From the NCBI GenBank assembly GCA_024138015.1, contig JAMXBB010000011.1:45780900-45844899 (forward strand): DNA of 64,000 bases. The letters run 5' to 3'. The notes beneath the pieces were generated by a model. It was not told the origin of the DNA, searched no databases, and worked only from the letters and a program-made list of their open reading frames with translations. Source of the stretch: Lumnitzera littorea (taxonomy: Eukaryota > Streptophyta > Magnoliopsida > Myrtales > Combretaceae). Positions 44,012 through 55,480 of this stretch are shown piece after piece; within the stretch, counting starts at the first letter, position 1, and the number at the start of each line of letters is the position of its first letter. A program made the translations under genes and the position numbers.

Positions 44012-44560
44012 CTATATGGCTTCATAAACATTAAACATTACTTGATCATCCATAACTCTTAAAGTAAGCTTACCCTGTTCCACACCTATCAATGCCTTAC
44101 CTGTTGCAAGAAACTGTCTGCCCAGGATCATAAGTACCTCTCTATCCTCTTCCATCTCCAAGACTATAAAGTTAATTGGGAAGATAAATTTATCTACCTT
44201 CATAGGACATTTTCAACAATACCGCTTGGGTATTTGATACTCCTATCAGCAAGTTATAAGGTGACATGAGGCTTCTTGTAATCTCCAAGTCTTAGCTTCC
44301 TAAAAATAGATAAGGGCATTAAATTTATACTTGCACCTAAATCAATAAGAACCTTATCAAAATGAAAATTTCCTATAGTGTAAGGAATAGTAAAACTCCC
44401 TTGATCTCTTTGTTTTCTAGGCAGGGTGGATAAATTTTTTTGTAGGATCATAGAGCATTCCCCTATAAGTATTATTGATTCTTTCCCATCAATCTTTCTC
44501 TTCTTAGTGAGCAAATCCTTTATGAATCTAGCATATAAGGCATCTGCTGAAGTGCCTCTC
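44012..44560 (-). pseudogene. Aspartic protease of the Athila-type element
   Basis: FHFDKVLIDLGASINLMPLS has the DLGAS active-site text usual for Athila; further VLMILGRQFLATGKALI with the family's LGRPFL motif. A break lies at 44254-44203. Confidence 0.85.
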
Positions 44561-44599
44561 CAAAAGGAATGTTGATTTAAAACTTCTTGAAGACATCTA

Positions 44600-46200
44600 A
44601 GAATTTAGCGAATTGAGTATCTCACTATTGTTGCTTTAATCTTCCTGGAAAAGGGATTGGAGGAACATATGGTTTCACTTCTGGTGACTTCTACTTTGGT
44701 TCCTCTTCCACTTGCTTCCCTTTTTCTTCCTTTAGAATCTCCACCTTTTCTTCAACTTGTCTGTTAACTGTTTTTACTGCTTTTCCACTCCTTAGCATAA
44801 TAGCATTGACACCTTTGAGATTTTCTTTAATATTGCTAGGTAAAGACCTTAATGGTCTGTTACTCAGTCGTTGAGAGATTTGACTAATATGATTCTCTAA
44901 ATTCCAAATAGTCGCCTGTTGATTCTGTAACATAGTGTCATTCTTTTGCATATAGCTCAACACGAGCTCTTCCATTCTAGACAGATTTTGCTAAGGTGGA
45001 GCATTCTGAGTAAGACCTTGCATCTAAAATCTAAGTAGTGGTTGAAATTCATTGTTCTCATTTCTCTATGAAAAATTTGGATGATTACACCACCCAGGAT
45101 TGCATGTATTCAAATATGGTCCTTGATTGCCTCGTTTGAAATTGTTGACAAAATTCACATGTTCTCTATTAGTTGGAGCTAAGTGATTCCTAGTTAGGCA
45201 CCCAAGAGTCAAATGTGGTTATGAACATAACTCACAAAAAATAATAGGATTAGCATTAAAAGACTGTATTGAGGTGAGTTTACTTACTTGAGTAGTAAGA
45301 GCTACAATTTGAGCTATTAATTACGATACAATGTTATTATCACTGGCTGTTGCCACTCCTAGCTTGCTTCTTTCGTTTTACCAATTATGTGCACTAGAGA
45401 ACATCTCTTCTATCAATACACTTGCTTCATTATAGCTCTTACCCATCAGAGCACCTCTAGCTATAGTGTCAACTAGGGACCTTAATGTCTCATCCAGACT
45501 GAGATAAAAGATCTCAATGAGGAGGTATCTGGCAAGCTATGATATAGGCATTTTGTGATCACCTCCTTGAATCTCTCCCATGCCTCATAAAGTGACTCAC
45601 CACTAAACTTGGTGAAGTTGGTGATGTCATTCCTTAGTTTTGCTATCCTAGCTGGTGGGAAAAATCTCCTTAAGAACTTCAATGAAAGATCAGCTTAGGT
45701 GGTGATAGACTCTTACGGCAATGAATGAAATCAAGCTTTGACTTTATCCCTTAGTAAAAATGGAAAGATTGTAATCTGATAACCTCGTTGGTTACGTTGT
45801 TCATGTTAACTGTATTATAGTATTGGAGGAATCCTGCAATATGCTCATTAGGACATTCATTAAGGTATCCTCTAAACTGATTTGTCTGAACCATTTGAAT
45901 GAGGGACGGCTTCAACTTAAAGTTGTTAGTTTGAATGGTGGACCTCCTTATAGCCAAACCTATCACTGTAGGTATTATATAGTCTTGTAGTGTTGATAGA
46001 ACTCCTTGTATCTAATTATTATTCTCATTACCTACCATCTCTTCTATCTTTCTTCTATTCTCTCGCCTCAACTAATGCAAAGTGCACTCTATTTTAGAAT
46101 CTAGTGGTAGAATTTCAGCACTTCTACTCCTATGCATAAAACACATGCAAAGAGAACAAAAATAACACACATCATCAACTGAACCTAAATTACCAATAGA
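44600..46200 (-). pseudogene. gag of the Athila-type element
   Basis: Pieces from right to left: GLAIRRSTIQTNNFKLKPSL, NEHIAGFLQYYNTVNMNNVT, FFPPARIAKLRNDITNF and GESLYEAWERFKEVITKC, then NTCNPGWCNHPNFS near 45095, and a coil-prone NQQATIWNLENHISQISQRL. The last open piece (44975-44691) ends in a Lys/Glu-rich tail. Frameshifts separate all pieces. Confidence 0.85.
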
Positions 46201-46221
46201 ACTAAAAGGTTTAATATTTCC

Positions 46222-46247
46222 AATCCTCAACAACGATGCTAAAAACT
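46222..46247 (-). other. Decayed primer-binding site of the Athila-type element
   Basis: Minus strand TTTTTAGCATCGTTGTTGAG next to the LTR end. The usual Athila PBS is TTTTTGGCGCCGTTGCCGGG; all differences are G->A or C->T. Confidence 0.7.
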
Positions 46248-47716
46248 TGATTCACTTAAACTATATATATATATAAATTAAATTGTGAATGCTCCAACAA
46301 GTATACTAAGTCAAAATCAAGTAATATAGAGCAAGTAAGGTTGTCGATCTCTCGAGGACTATAATATTACTAAACCTATGATAGTTCTTATCAATATTCA
46401 GACAATCAAAAATAGATTAACTAATCAAATAACTATATTAAAACTATTGAAAAGAAAATAACTATAAAATTTCTAAAACTAAGCAATCAATTAAGAATCT
46501 TAGGAAAAACAAAATTTACCCTGGATTATGCAAATCAAATTGCTATCATGTTATATAGATTATTAACTATATAGTCATTTAAGTGAAATTATTATACCTT
46601 AAAACTTAAGAATTTAAACCCCTAATTAATCAATCAGCTCTCGCATCTCCAATTAACAGTGGACTCTAAATTACAATAAGATATCTCCCGATACTATGAT
46701 TGTTTAATTTCCTAAATCAATTATTCCTAATGTCTTAGTGAATAATCAATCGCCAAACATTGTATTAATCTCTAGATAATTTCTAGTTAATTCAATTAAC
46801 ACTGCTTCTACATTAATTAATCAAATTAACCAAGAATTTCTAACAAACCCTTATCAACTCCCGTATCACTAGAGTCTCTAACAATTATAATCAATTAAAC
46901 AACTGTAATTGAAATCATAGAAATTGCAATCATGAATCATCCCTATATCTATTAATCCCATAACACAAACACAAACACAATTATTATCTTAGCTATCTAG
47001 GGTTTCATCAATTCCTACAAATAAATTTAACTAATCATGGAATTTGAAACAAAAGTGCAACTACTAATTGAAATTGCAAGAAAATTCATAATTGAAAGCA
47101 TAAATAATTAACAAAATTGCATAAATATAATTAAAATCAATGTCACCAATTCTGTAATTAGAAAAAATAAACTTCAATTGCAACTCCAAAACTTGGTCTC
47201 CATAACAAAAGCAAAATCTTCTCAATGATCTAAGCGATTCTACAAAAGAATTCTTCAAAAACTATCTAATGACTATTCTACAACTCTCTAAGTCTTAGAA
47301 AAGTATGTGTCTCTAAAAAAACAAAAGTCTTCTAAATGGTGAAACATAAGGCTATTTATAAGAAAAACTAGGATTGGCTCTAGTAAGGCTTTTTTTTAAT
47401 GAAGGCTGGCTGATAGGCCGGTGATGTAGACTTCAAGGCTGGTGATGTAGACTTCAAGGCCGACAATGTAGACTCCAAAGGCCACTGGTGTAAGTGTAGG
47501 CCAGTTGTGTTGAATTCCAAATTGTAACTTGTTGATTCGGACTTCGCTCATTTACATAAAACTCCTCTAAATTGTCTATATTTTCACTTTGAATCCACCA
47601 ATTCCTAAAATGTTCAAATGAAAATAATTAGGTACTATTTTTTAATGATTTCTATAAAATCAATAATAATTATATCTAATTTGCACATTTAAAACATGAA
47701 AAATATCCCTTTATCA
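46248..47716 (-). repeat. 5' LTR of the Athila-type element
   Basis: 1469 bp, partner of 37936-39343. It carries extra GGTGATGTAGACTTCAAGG-type repeats at about 47405-47490. TATA box on the minus strand at 47350-47362. Confidence 0.88.
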
Positions 47717-49818
47717 CTATAGACTCCTCATTTTTGCCCTTCCTTTTTCATTTTTTTTTTTAATTTTTAGAATAGGTTAAAAGATCCTAAATTAGGAAAA
47801 AATACAAAAAGAAAAAGAAAATTAAAGAAAACCCCAAAAATAAGAGATTTAGGGAAAAAATAGAAAATTAAGAAAAATCAGAAATCTTAAGAAGATAGGA
47901 AAATAAAAAATAGGAAAGAGTACAAAAAAAATAGAAAATTTAGAAAAAGCCAAAAAATAAGAAATTTAGAGAAAATACAAAAAATAAGAAAAAAAAACCC
48001 AAATAATATAAAAAAAAAAAAGAAAAGAAAAGAAGCAAAGTAAAGTTTTTTTCGGGAGTGTTAGGATTCTTTTTATTTATTTATTTATAATAAATAAATA
48101 TATATTGTGAAAAAAAGGGCTTGAAGTAGGCCGGATAAGGTTTTATTAACCTGGTCCATTTTTCTTGGACTAAGTATGACCCAAGGCCCTATATGCAATT
48201 ATAGGAGTTGGGGGTGTGGCGCGTAATGTACCACATCTAATTTTCAAACGTGCGCGTGGCATGTGCCCTATATGTAACCAGCGCTCCCTTCTTTTCTTCT
48301 TCTAGATTTCACGATTAGTTCCTATTTTCTAGTAATTTCCTTTCACAGATGCTTGTTTTGGGGTCTTTTTTTACCCCATTTACTATACAATTTCATTGAA
48401 TTAACGCTAAAATCATGTAGTCCACTTAGCATACTTTGAATTAAGGCCCATTTTTTGTCCAAATTCAATCAAAATCCGATATTAAATTGGCTACAAAAAA
48501 GAGAAAAATACAAAAAATCTAGCATCCCCATTCATGGCTAATTTCTCTATTAATGGCCTTTCCAAGCTCATTGAAGTTTTGATTAGTATAAATAAGGGTC
48601 AGGAAATACACAAAAGCATACAAGATAAACTTAGAAACATTCTAGGTAAGCAAATCAAAGCTTTCTCTCTCTAGATAACCACCTCTACTGTGATTTTCAA
48701 CAAAAACCACCACCATTATTGGAATCTTTGCACTCAAAAACCTTAGGTAAGGCAATTCGACTTAGATTTTCGAGTCGTATGGGATGATTGGAGCCGATCG
48801 AAGCCAAAAGGAGCTAACTGAAGCTGACCTCAACTGTTTGAGCTGACCTTAACCATCTAAGCCAACCTCAACCGTCTAAGCCAACCCCGAGTCAACTTAG
48901 CCAACTCGAGTTGACTCGGAGTTGATCTGAGCCTAAGTCGGTCTACAATTATTTATTTATTTATTTATTTTTATTTTTTCATTTTCATTGTTATTTTTTT
49001 TTAATTATGCTAACCTCAGCCATCCGAGGTGACCCCAAGCCAACCAAGTCGACCTTAAGCCGATTTGAGCTCAACTCGGACTGCAATTTTTTAAATTTAT
49101 TTTTATTTTTTCATTTTTTATTGTTATTATTTTTTATTATTTTTATTTATTTATCCTTTTATCCATGTACTTGTAAATATTAAAAAAAAGAGAGAGAGAA
49201 AGAAGAAAAAAAAAAGAAGGGAAGAAAAACAAGAAAAAGAAAAAAAAAAAAGAGGGAATCTTTTATTTACTTATAGAAATAAATAAATAAGGTAACAAAA
49301 AAATAAATAAATGAGCTAGTGAATAAACAAATTCATCTTATCACTTAAAAAAACAAATTTTCCAAAAATAAAAATAAACAAACCTTTTTCTAAGTTAGGA
49401 CCATTTTAGAGTTTTCAAAAATAAAATACTGATTAGGGTCGTTTAGGAAAATTTCCTTAAATAAATCAAACCAGGTAAAAACGTAAACCCAACCTTTTTC
49501 AAAGCTAAAATCAATTAACCCACTAAAATTTTATAAAAAAGAACTATATACATTTGATCTCGAATAACGGGTACGTTGGTATCTACAAGATGACAATAAA
49601 AAGTAAAAAAAAAAAAACCTAATATTTTCTTATTTTTTAGTTTAGGTTACTCAAGTTATCTAACTTGGTCAAGTAATCGAGTCTAGTTTTATTGAATGGT
49701 GATATTTTAAGGTTAAAATTAAATTTGGAAGGTTAATGGTACCCATAAGGGTTTAAAAAACCTAACCTCCAAATCTAGATCTTTGGTTTAAAAAAAAAAA
49801 AAATCATTTTATAAAATC
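47717..49818 (+). repeat. Rest of the Ogre2 3' LTR, truncated
   Basis: Resumes the LTR after the Athila insertion and matches 21206 to about 23065. The last about 230 bp of the LTR are missing: the match ends in ATTTTATAAAATC at 49818, where inverted LTR sequence begins. A block of T-rich sequence plus CCAACC/GACC repeats (48800-49090) is duplicated here relative to the 5' LTR. Confidence 0.83.
48587..48598 (+). promoter_or_regulatory. TATA box of the Ogre2 3' LTR
   Basis: GTATAAATAAGG, same position as 22059-22070. Confidence 0.55.
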
Positions 49819-50878
49819 CGTAATGGAGTCACCAAGCTATCGAGCTTAGTTTTTCACTTCCTAGTCTTTAAAATTAAGTCTTCTTTAAATCAATCAATAC
49901 TAAACCCTTTCTCATTTAATAGTGACCCTCAACTATGGCTTAAAGAAAACCGGTTCTTTTTGTATTTTTGAAAACCACCTTAGAGTCGCTACCCAACCGT
50001 AGTGGGGAGAAAGAGTTAAGTTATAACCAGTTGGGTTGATTGGTTATAACTTAACTAGTAGTCTATCAATTAAACCAATTTTATAAAATGGTTTTTTTTT
50101 TTAAACGAAAGATCTGGATCCTAGGGTTAGGTTTTTTAAACCTTAACGGGTGCTATTAACCTTCCAAATTTAATTTTAACCTTAAAATATCTCTTTTCAA
50201 TAAAACTGGACTCAATTACTTGACCAAGATAGATGACTTAAGTAATCTAAACTAAAAAACAAGAAAAAATTTAGTTTTTTTTTTTCTTTCTATCGTCTCG
50301 TAGGTACTTACGTACTCGCTATTCGAGATTAGACATATGTAGTTTTTTTTTTTTTATAAAACTTTAGTGGGTTAGTTGATTTGAGCTCTAAAAAAGGTTG
50401 ACTTTATGTTTTTACTCGATTCGATTTATTTAAGGAAATTTTCCTAAACGATGCTAATTAGTGTTTTATTTTTGAAAACTCTAAAATAGTCCTAATTTGG
50501 GAAAAAGTCTATTTATTTTTATTTTTGGATAATTTATTTTTCTAAGTGATAAGATGAATTTGCTTATTTACTAACTCATTTATTTGTTTTTGTTACCTTA
50601 TTTATTTATTTCTTTATTTATCTATTTTTGTAAGTAAATAAAAGATTCCCTCCTCTTTTTCTTTTCTTTTTTTTTTTTATGTTTACAAGTACATGGATAA
50701 AAGGATAAATAAATAAAAATAATTAAAAAATAAAAAAACAATAACAATAAAAAATGAAAAAATAAAAATAAATAAATAAATTGTAGACCAAGTTAGACTT
50801 GGATTAACTCCAAGTCAACTTGGTCGGTTAGGACAGTTAAGGTCGGCTCAAATGGCTAAGGTCGACTTGAACAACTTT

Positions 50879-51769
50879 TGATATGGACTCGTAGATGAAC
50901 ACACGAACTTAATATCATATGTAACTAAAAGGGTGGGTTCAAGTGGTAAAATGGCTTGAAAAGTAAACAATAGTCGAAGGTTGAGCATGGGGGGTACCCA
51001 TATACCGACGAAGGATATGACGCATCAACTTCTTACACGAGCTCAGGTTACACTTGATATGACGTAAAAGTATGGCTGGCGGTCACTCACCACTAGTTCA
51101 TGCTCAAATGGCTAGATAAGAGTAGCTTAAGAGTAAGAGGGACACTTAGCTCGAAAATAAAAAAAGTTCAGTATATTTTCTATATTCTAATCTTCCTTGA
51201 CTTTTACAATATGACAGTATTTATATTATCTCGTTAAGGCAAATCTTAAGTTAGGGAAATTACAAAAGAATATTCCTTATTTGCTAAAAACAAAAAGAAT
51301 AATTTACAAGGAAAATATGAAATCGAGTAAAAGAAGGAATGCGGACGTCCTTTGTCAGAAAGGACGGTATGGATGTCAGTAAAGGATAGTGCATGCGCGT
51401 TTTCACTATGATTTTGATAATATTGTGGTCTAGGCAAGGTAGACCTCGATTCAGGCCTGTTTGGCATCAGAAGGGGTTGAATAATGGTTGATTTAGAGAT
51501 GGCTCACATTGAGGTTGACCTTGGATTGTCGGCTCTTGATAATTCCGCTCAGCTTCGGTACAATGGAGATTGCTGCATTCAGATTTAGCACTTGGACTAT
51601 GGTTTAGTGGAGGGTTCAGTTTGGCATGCTGGCTAATCACCTTCGCAACATCTTGGATGGCATGGAGAGCAAAGTAGCTTGGTAGATCAGACTGGGGCAA
51701 GCATTGCTCCTTGGCACTTAACTCACCTCGGACAGCTCGATGGACCATCTGAGAGAACCTTCGGGCTCA
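50879..51769 (-). repeat. Chromovirus-like LTR fragment inside the inverted Ogre LTR
   Basis: The Ogre LTR homology breaks near 50875 and resumes near 51785. The inserted part has minus-strand ends TGAGCCCG and CATATCA, length 891 bp, and a TTGATGCGTCATATCC block similar to that in the Y1/Y2 LTRs. It contains two minus-strand ORFs (51748-51467, 51467-51246) of unknown meaning. No target duplication is clear, so it may be a solo LTR with decayed flanks or a fragment. Confidence 0.5.
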
Positions 51770-52133
51770 AGAGCGTATAATCGAGCCTTGATCCCTCTTA
51801 GCTTCAATCAGCTTGGGTTGGCTTTGATCGGCTTCGGTCAACTTTAGTCGGCGTCGACCGACTCAGATAGCTTCAGTCAACTTGGGTCAACTCCAATTAG
51901 CTTCGGTCGTCTCCGATTAGCTTATACAGCTCGAAAATCTGAATTAGAGTATTTTACCTAAGGTTCTTAGGTGCAAAGCTTCCAATGGTGGTAATGATGG
52001 TTTTTGTCGAAAATTACTGTGGAGGTAGCTATCCTAAAAAGAGAAAGGGATTGGCCTTGAGAGAGAAAGCTTCAATTTACTTACCTAGAGAGTTTCTAAG
52101 CTTGTGTTATGTGCTCTTGTGTGTTTCCTAGCC

Positions 52134-52144
52134 CCTCTTTATAC
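52134..52144 (-). promoter_or_regulatory. TATA box of the inverted Ogre LTR
   Basis: Minus strand GTATAAAGAGG, aligned with GTATAAATATGG of the Ogre2 5' LTR. Confidence 0.5.
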
Positions 52145-52599
52145 TAATCAAGGCTTGAACGAGCTTAAGAAGGCCATTAATGGAGAAATTGGCCACGAAT
52201 GGGGATGTTAGATTTTTTTTTCTCATTTTTGGAGCCAATTTAATACTTAATTTTGACTAAATTTGGATGAAAAATGGGTCTTAATTCATAGTATGCTAAG
52301 TAGACTATACGATTTCACCATGAAATCGTATAATAAACGGGGTTAAAAAAGACTCCAAACCAAGCATGCGTGAAAGGAAATTGATAGAAAATTGGAACTG
52401 ATTGTGAAATCTAGAATAAGAAGAAAATAGGGGGGCACCGGTCACATGCAAGGCACGTACCACACGCCCTTACATACCTAATCAAGTACCGAGCAAACCA
52501 GAAAGGTAGATGTCTGAGCCAAATATTAGGGTTGACCTAACAATAACGTACAGACCTGAACATACAACAAATGGATAGGGATCTAAAAGGAAGATGAGC

Positions 52600-52850
52600 T
52601 AGATCAAATGTTTCAAATGTCAAGGATTTGGACATATAGCTACTTAGTATCTAAACTGACGAACTATGTTTGTCAACGGAGACGTCTCAAAGCTTAAAGT
52701 GGATAATACTGACGAAGAACTTAAGGAAGAGACTGTTCTTGAGAAAGAGACCACTCAGGAGAATGAATTGGTTCAAGAAAATATGTTTGCCAAGGACTTG
52801 GATCAATTGATCTTAGTCATTTGATGTACAATGAGTTTAGAACCCTTATA
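52600..52850 (+). pseudogene. gag zinc knuckle of X
   Basis: IKCFKCQGFGHIAT, then stop and Tyr where the family has the last Cys (C-x2-C-x4-H-x4-C). TGT->TAT explains the Cys loss. An acidic linker (ADTDEELKEETVLEKETTQE-like) follows. Confidence 0.7.
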
Positions 52851-52879
52851 CGGGGAGGAGCAAAGAGAAAACTTGTTCA

Positions 52880-53270
52880 ACGTCACTTGCAAGGTGAATG
52901 ATTAGGTATGTACGCTCATAGTGGATAGTAGGAGTTGTACCAATTTGGCATTTGTTGACCTAATCAAGAAGCTAAAGTTACCAACTATCATACATTCGAA
53001 GCCGTACAAGTTGCACTTACTAAATGAGAAAGGAGTACTATATGTTACGTAGCAAGTATTACTGCCAATCTCAATTGAGAATTATTTCAATGAAATTCTT
53101 TGCAATGTGTTGCCCATGTGTGCCTTACATATACTACTAGGCCAACCTTGGCTTTATGATTGAAGAGTTATTCATGATGAATATAGAAACACATATGTGC
53201 CTAAGAAAGATGGGAGGAAGATTACGATGAATCCTATGACACCGAGTCAAGTTAGCGATTTGTAAGCTAG
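52880..53270 (+). pseudogene. Aspartic protease of X
   Basis: VCTLIVDSRSCTNLAFVDL has DSRS where DSGS is expected (Gly->Arg). Then PTIIHSKPYKLHLLNEKGVL and LHILLGQPWLYD, then RVIHDEYRNTYVPKKDGR. Parallel to the protease of A. Confidence 0.75.
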
Positions 53271-53519
53271 ACTTGCTCGTGAATCAAAGAAAGCTTTAAT
53301 GTAAGCAGAGCCGAACTTTGAGAGGCTACTAAAGCCGACATGCCCTCCTTCTTGTTAGTTAGGCAATTATTAGAGTTGCAAGAATAGGGTGAACTACCCC
53401 TAGAAGTTAAGGAGCTGTTGTATGAATATGTTAACCTGTTCCCAAAACACTTACTAGAAGGTTTGCCACCATTTAGAGGCATTAAGTATTGCATTGACTT
53501 GATTCTCAACATTGCCTTG

Positions 53520-54330
53520 CCGAACAAACCAGCTTATTGGATGAAACTCGAATAAGCTGTTGAGCTCCAACGATAAGTAAATGAACTATTGGAGAAAGGG
53601 TATGTTAGGGAGAGTCTAAGTGCCTATGTTGTTTTGGTGCTCTAAGTACCAAAAAAGTATGGTACCTGGTGAATATGTGTTAATAGCTGAGCCGTAAACA
53701 AGATTACCATTAAGTATCGGTATCCTATCCTTAGGTTAGATGACATATTAGACAAACTGAGTGGAGCTAAGGTCTTTAACAAGATTGATTTGAAGTCTAG
53801 CCACCATTAGATTCAAATAAGGTCAGGAAACAAGTAGAAGATTGCTATCAAAACTCAACATAGACTCTATGAGTAGATGGTAATACCATTTGGCTTATCG
53901 AATGCCTTGAGTACTTTCATGTAACTAATGAACTACGTATTGAGAGATCCGATTGAAAACTATATCATGGTGTACTTTGATGACATCTTAGTATACAATG
54001 CTGACGTGCCAAGTCACCGTGATCATCATTGTGTTGTATTAAATGTACTCCAAGCCGAGAGGTCATTCAACAATCTAAAGAATTGTTGTTTTTGCTAGGA
54101 GGAAGTGGTATTTCTGGGTTATATGATAGGTAGAGGAGGCTTGCAAGTAGATGTTGAGAAGATTTGAGTAATTGTCAAGTAGCCTACTCCAACCACTTAT
54201 GCCGAGGTGAGAAGTTTCCATAGAATGGCATCCTTTTATAGAAGCTTTATCAAGAATTTTAGTACCATAGCTGTACCCCTTACCGAGCTAATGAAGAACA
54301 TTGAATTGAAATAGGAAAAAAAAAAAAGGA
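53520..54330 (+). pseudogene. Reverse transcriptase of X
   Basis: Pieces: NELLEKGYVRESLSAYVV, NKITIKYRYPILRLDDILDK, FNKIDLKSS, VIPFGLSNALSTFM and YIMVYFDDILVYNADV with intact YFDD, then RSFHRMASFYRSFIKNFSTI. Stops are TAG/TGA in place of Gln/Trp codons (C->T or G->A). Confidence 0.86.
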
Positions 54331-54770
54331 AAGAATTTTTGCTGAAGTGAAGGAAAGATTAACTTCCATACCTATACTAGCTTTACTTGATTTTGAGAAG
54401 ATATTTGAGTTAAATTATGACACGTCAAGCATTGGTGTAGGTACTATCTTAATGCAAGAAGGCCAACCAATTGCCTACCACAACAAGAATCTCGAAGGGC
54501 CCCAACTAAACTACTCCATATATGACAAAGAACTCTTAGGTCTCATCCAAGCGCTCCAAGTGTGGTAGCATTACCTATTGTTGAGAGAATTTGTCATCTA
54601 TACCAATCATAGGTCTCTAAGGTACCTCCAAAGTCAGATGAAATTATCGAAGCGATAAGCGAGGTAGATTGAATTCCTTAAGAGATTCAATTTTGTGATT
54701 AAGCATAAACAGGGGAAGAGTAATGTAGTTGCAAATGCTCTATCACAAAGACATGTAATCCTAACCAAAC
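54331..54770 (+). pseudogene. RNase H of X
   Basis: Open 54347-54568: RLTSIPILALLDFEKIFELN, then TSSIGVGTILMQEGQPIAYH and NYSIYDKELLGLIQALQVW. Later YTNHRSLRYLQSQ and VVANALSQRH. The DHRSL Asp is Asn (TNHRSL), again D->N. Confidence 0.84.
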
Positions 54771-54879
54771 TACAGACTAGGTTGTTTAGGTTTGCAAGTA
54801 TCAAAGAGTAGTATCCTCAGGACCTACATTTCGGACCCATACTTGGGTATTATGCCAATGGGAGAGTAGTAGACAATTA

Positions 54880-55480
54880 TCATGTGGAAGATGTTTACTT
54901 GTTCCAAAGTGGAAAGTTGTGTGTACTATCTTGTTTAATAAGAGAGTTGCTGATCAGGGAAGCCTACTATGGTGGACTCTCCGAACATTTTAGGGAGAGA
55001 AGAACATATGAGCTATTGAGTAGATAGTTCTTTTGGTTGAGAATGAGGCAACATGTGCACCGAATTGTTAAGGGCTATACTATGTGCAGGAGGGCCTAAT
55101 GTCGAGCCGAGCAAAGGAAAGTAATACCTTTACCTATCTTGATTAGACCCTAGACTAATTTGAGCATAGACTTTATCCTTAGATTACCGAGAACTACTCA
55201 AGGTAAAGATTTAATAATGGCTGTCATGGATACATTCAATAAGATGACACATTTTGTGCCCTACTCTAAGACTAACGATGCTTTAGCTATTGCTTCTCTC
55301 TTTTTGCAGGAAATTATTCAGTTACACAGCATGTCGAGAAGTGTGTTCTCAAATAGAGATCCAAAGATCTTAAGCCATTTTTAGAGAACCCTATGACAAC
55401 GGATGGGGACTAGACTATTGTACAACACTTCCTATCAACTACAAACTGATGGCCAAATAGAGGTGGTCAATCGTACTTTG
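54880..55480 (+). pseudogene. Integrase of X, catalytic D replaced by N, cut by copy A
   Basis: Zinc part near 54940-55090 (REAYYGGLSEHFRERRTYEL; CRRA). Core MSIDFILRLPRTTQ with the first Asp, MAVMDTFNKMTHFVPYSKTN, and MSRSVFSNRDPKI with Asn for the second Asp. DGQIEVVNRTL with the Glu, then copy A begins (55481). Confidence 0.86.

Larger units (their letters stand above)
37936..47716 (-). mobile_element. Athila-type Ty3/gypsy element in the Ogre2 3' LTR
   Basis: 9.8 kb, minus strand. LTRs of 1408 and 1469 bp begin TGATAAAGG or TAATAAAGG and end GTGAATCA (minus). PBS, gag, protease, RT, RNase H and integrase follow in order from right to left, and the 3' purine tract reads AAGTGTAGGGGAGT on the minus strand. 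Gag text FFPPARIAKLRNDITNF and RT text FMDDFSVFG are typical for Athila. No envelope-like ORF is recognisable between integrase and the 3' LTR. Target duplication CTGTA/CTATA. Confidence 0.9.
21202..49818 (+). mobile_element. Ogre2: Tat/Ogre-type element with two nested guests
   Basis: 5' LTR 21202-23295; ORF1, gag, protease, RT, RNase H, second RNase H and integrase to 36691; 3'UTR with an 84-bp array; purine tract; 3' LTR starting at 37932. An extra ORF ahead of gag and a second RNase H ahead of integrase mark the Tat/Ogre lineage. Without the guests at 30551-35080 and 37936-47716, it would be about 14.3 kb. The 3' LTR is cut at 49818, where an inverted Ogre LTR begins. Confidence 0.87.
49819..52480 (-). 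mobile_element. Inverted Ogre LTR fragment with PBS
   Basis: On the minus strand an Ogre LTR that lacks its first ~480 bp (ends near 52480) runs to its end GCTCGATA at 49838, followed by PBS-like GCTTGGTGACTCCATTACGG (49837-49819). Nothing internal follows: the next base belongs to the plus-strand Ogre2 LTR. It is therefore a fragment of a third Ogre element in opposite orientation. Its body is interrupted by a chromovirus-like LTR fragment (50879-51769). Confidence 0.8.
52481..55480 (+). mobile_element. Chromovirus X (gag end to integrase), perhaps the continuation of Y2
   Basis: Plus-strand Ty3/gypsy remnant that begins in the gag tail and ends in integrase at 55480, where the LTR of copy A is inserted. 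RT and RNase H read like A and B. Its left end abuts the truncated inverted Ogre LTR. See Y2 for the possible link. Confidence 0.8.

Noticed and set aside
51246..51748. Host gene exons on the minus strand
   Set aside because: Two adjacent frames within LTR-like sequence, no splice borders or recognised domain.
50866..51791. CTTGA at both sides of the LTR fragment as target duplication
   Set aside because: The resulting insert would begin ACAAC and end CGAGC, not TG...CA; chance match of a common word in this tandem-rich LTR part.
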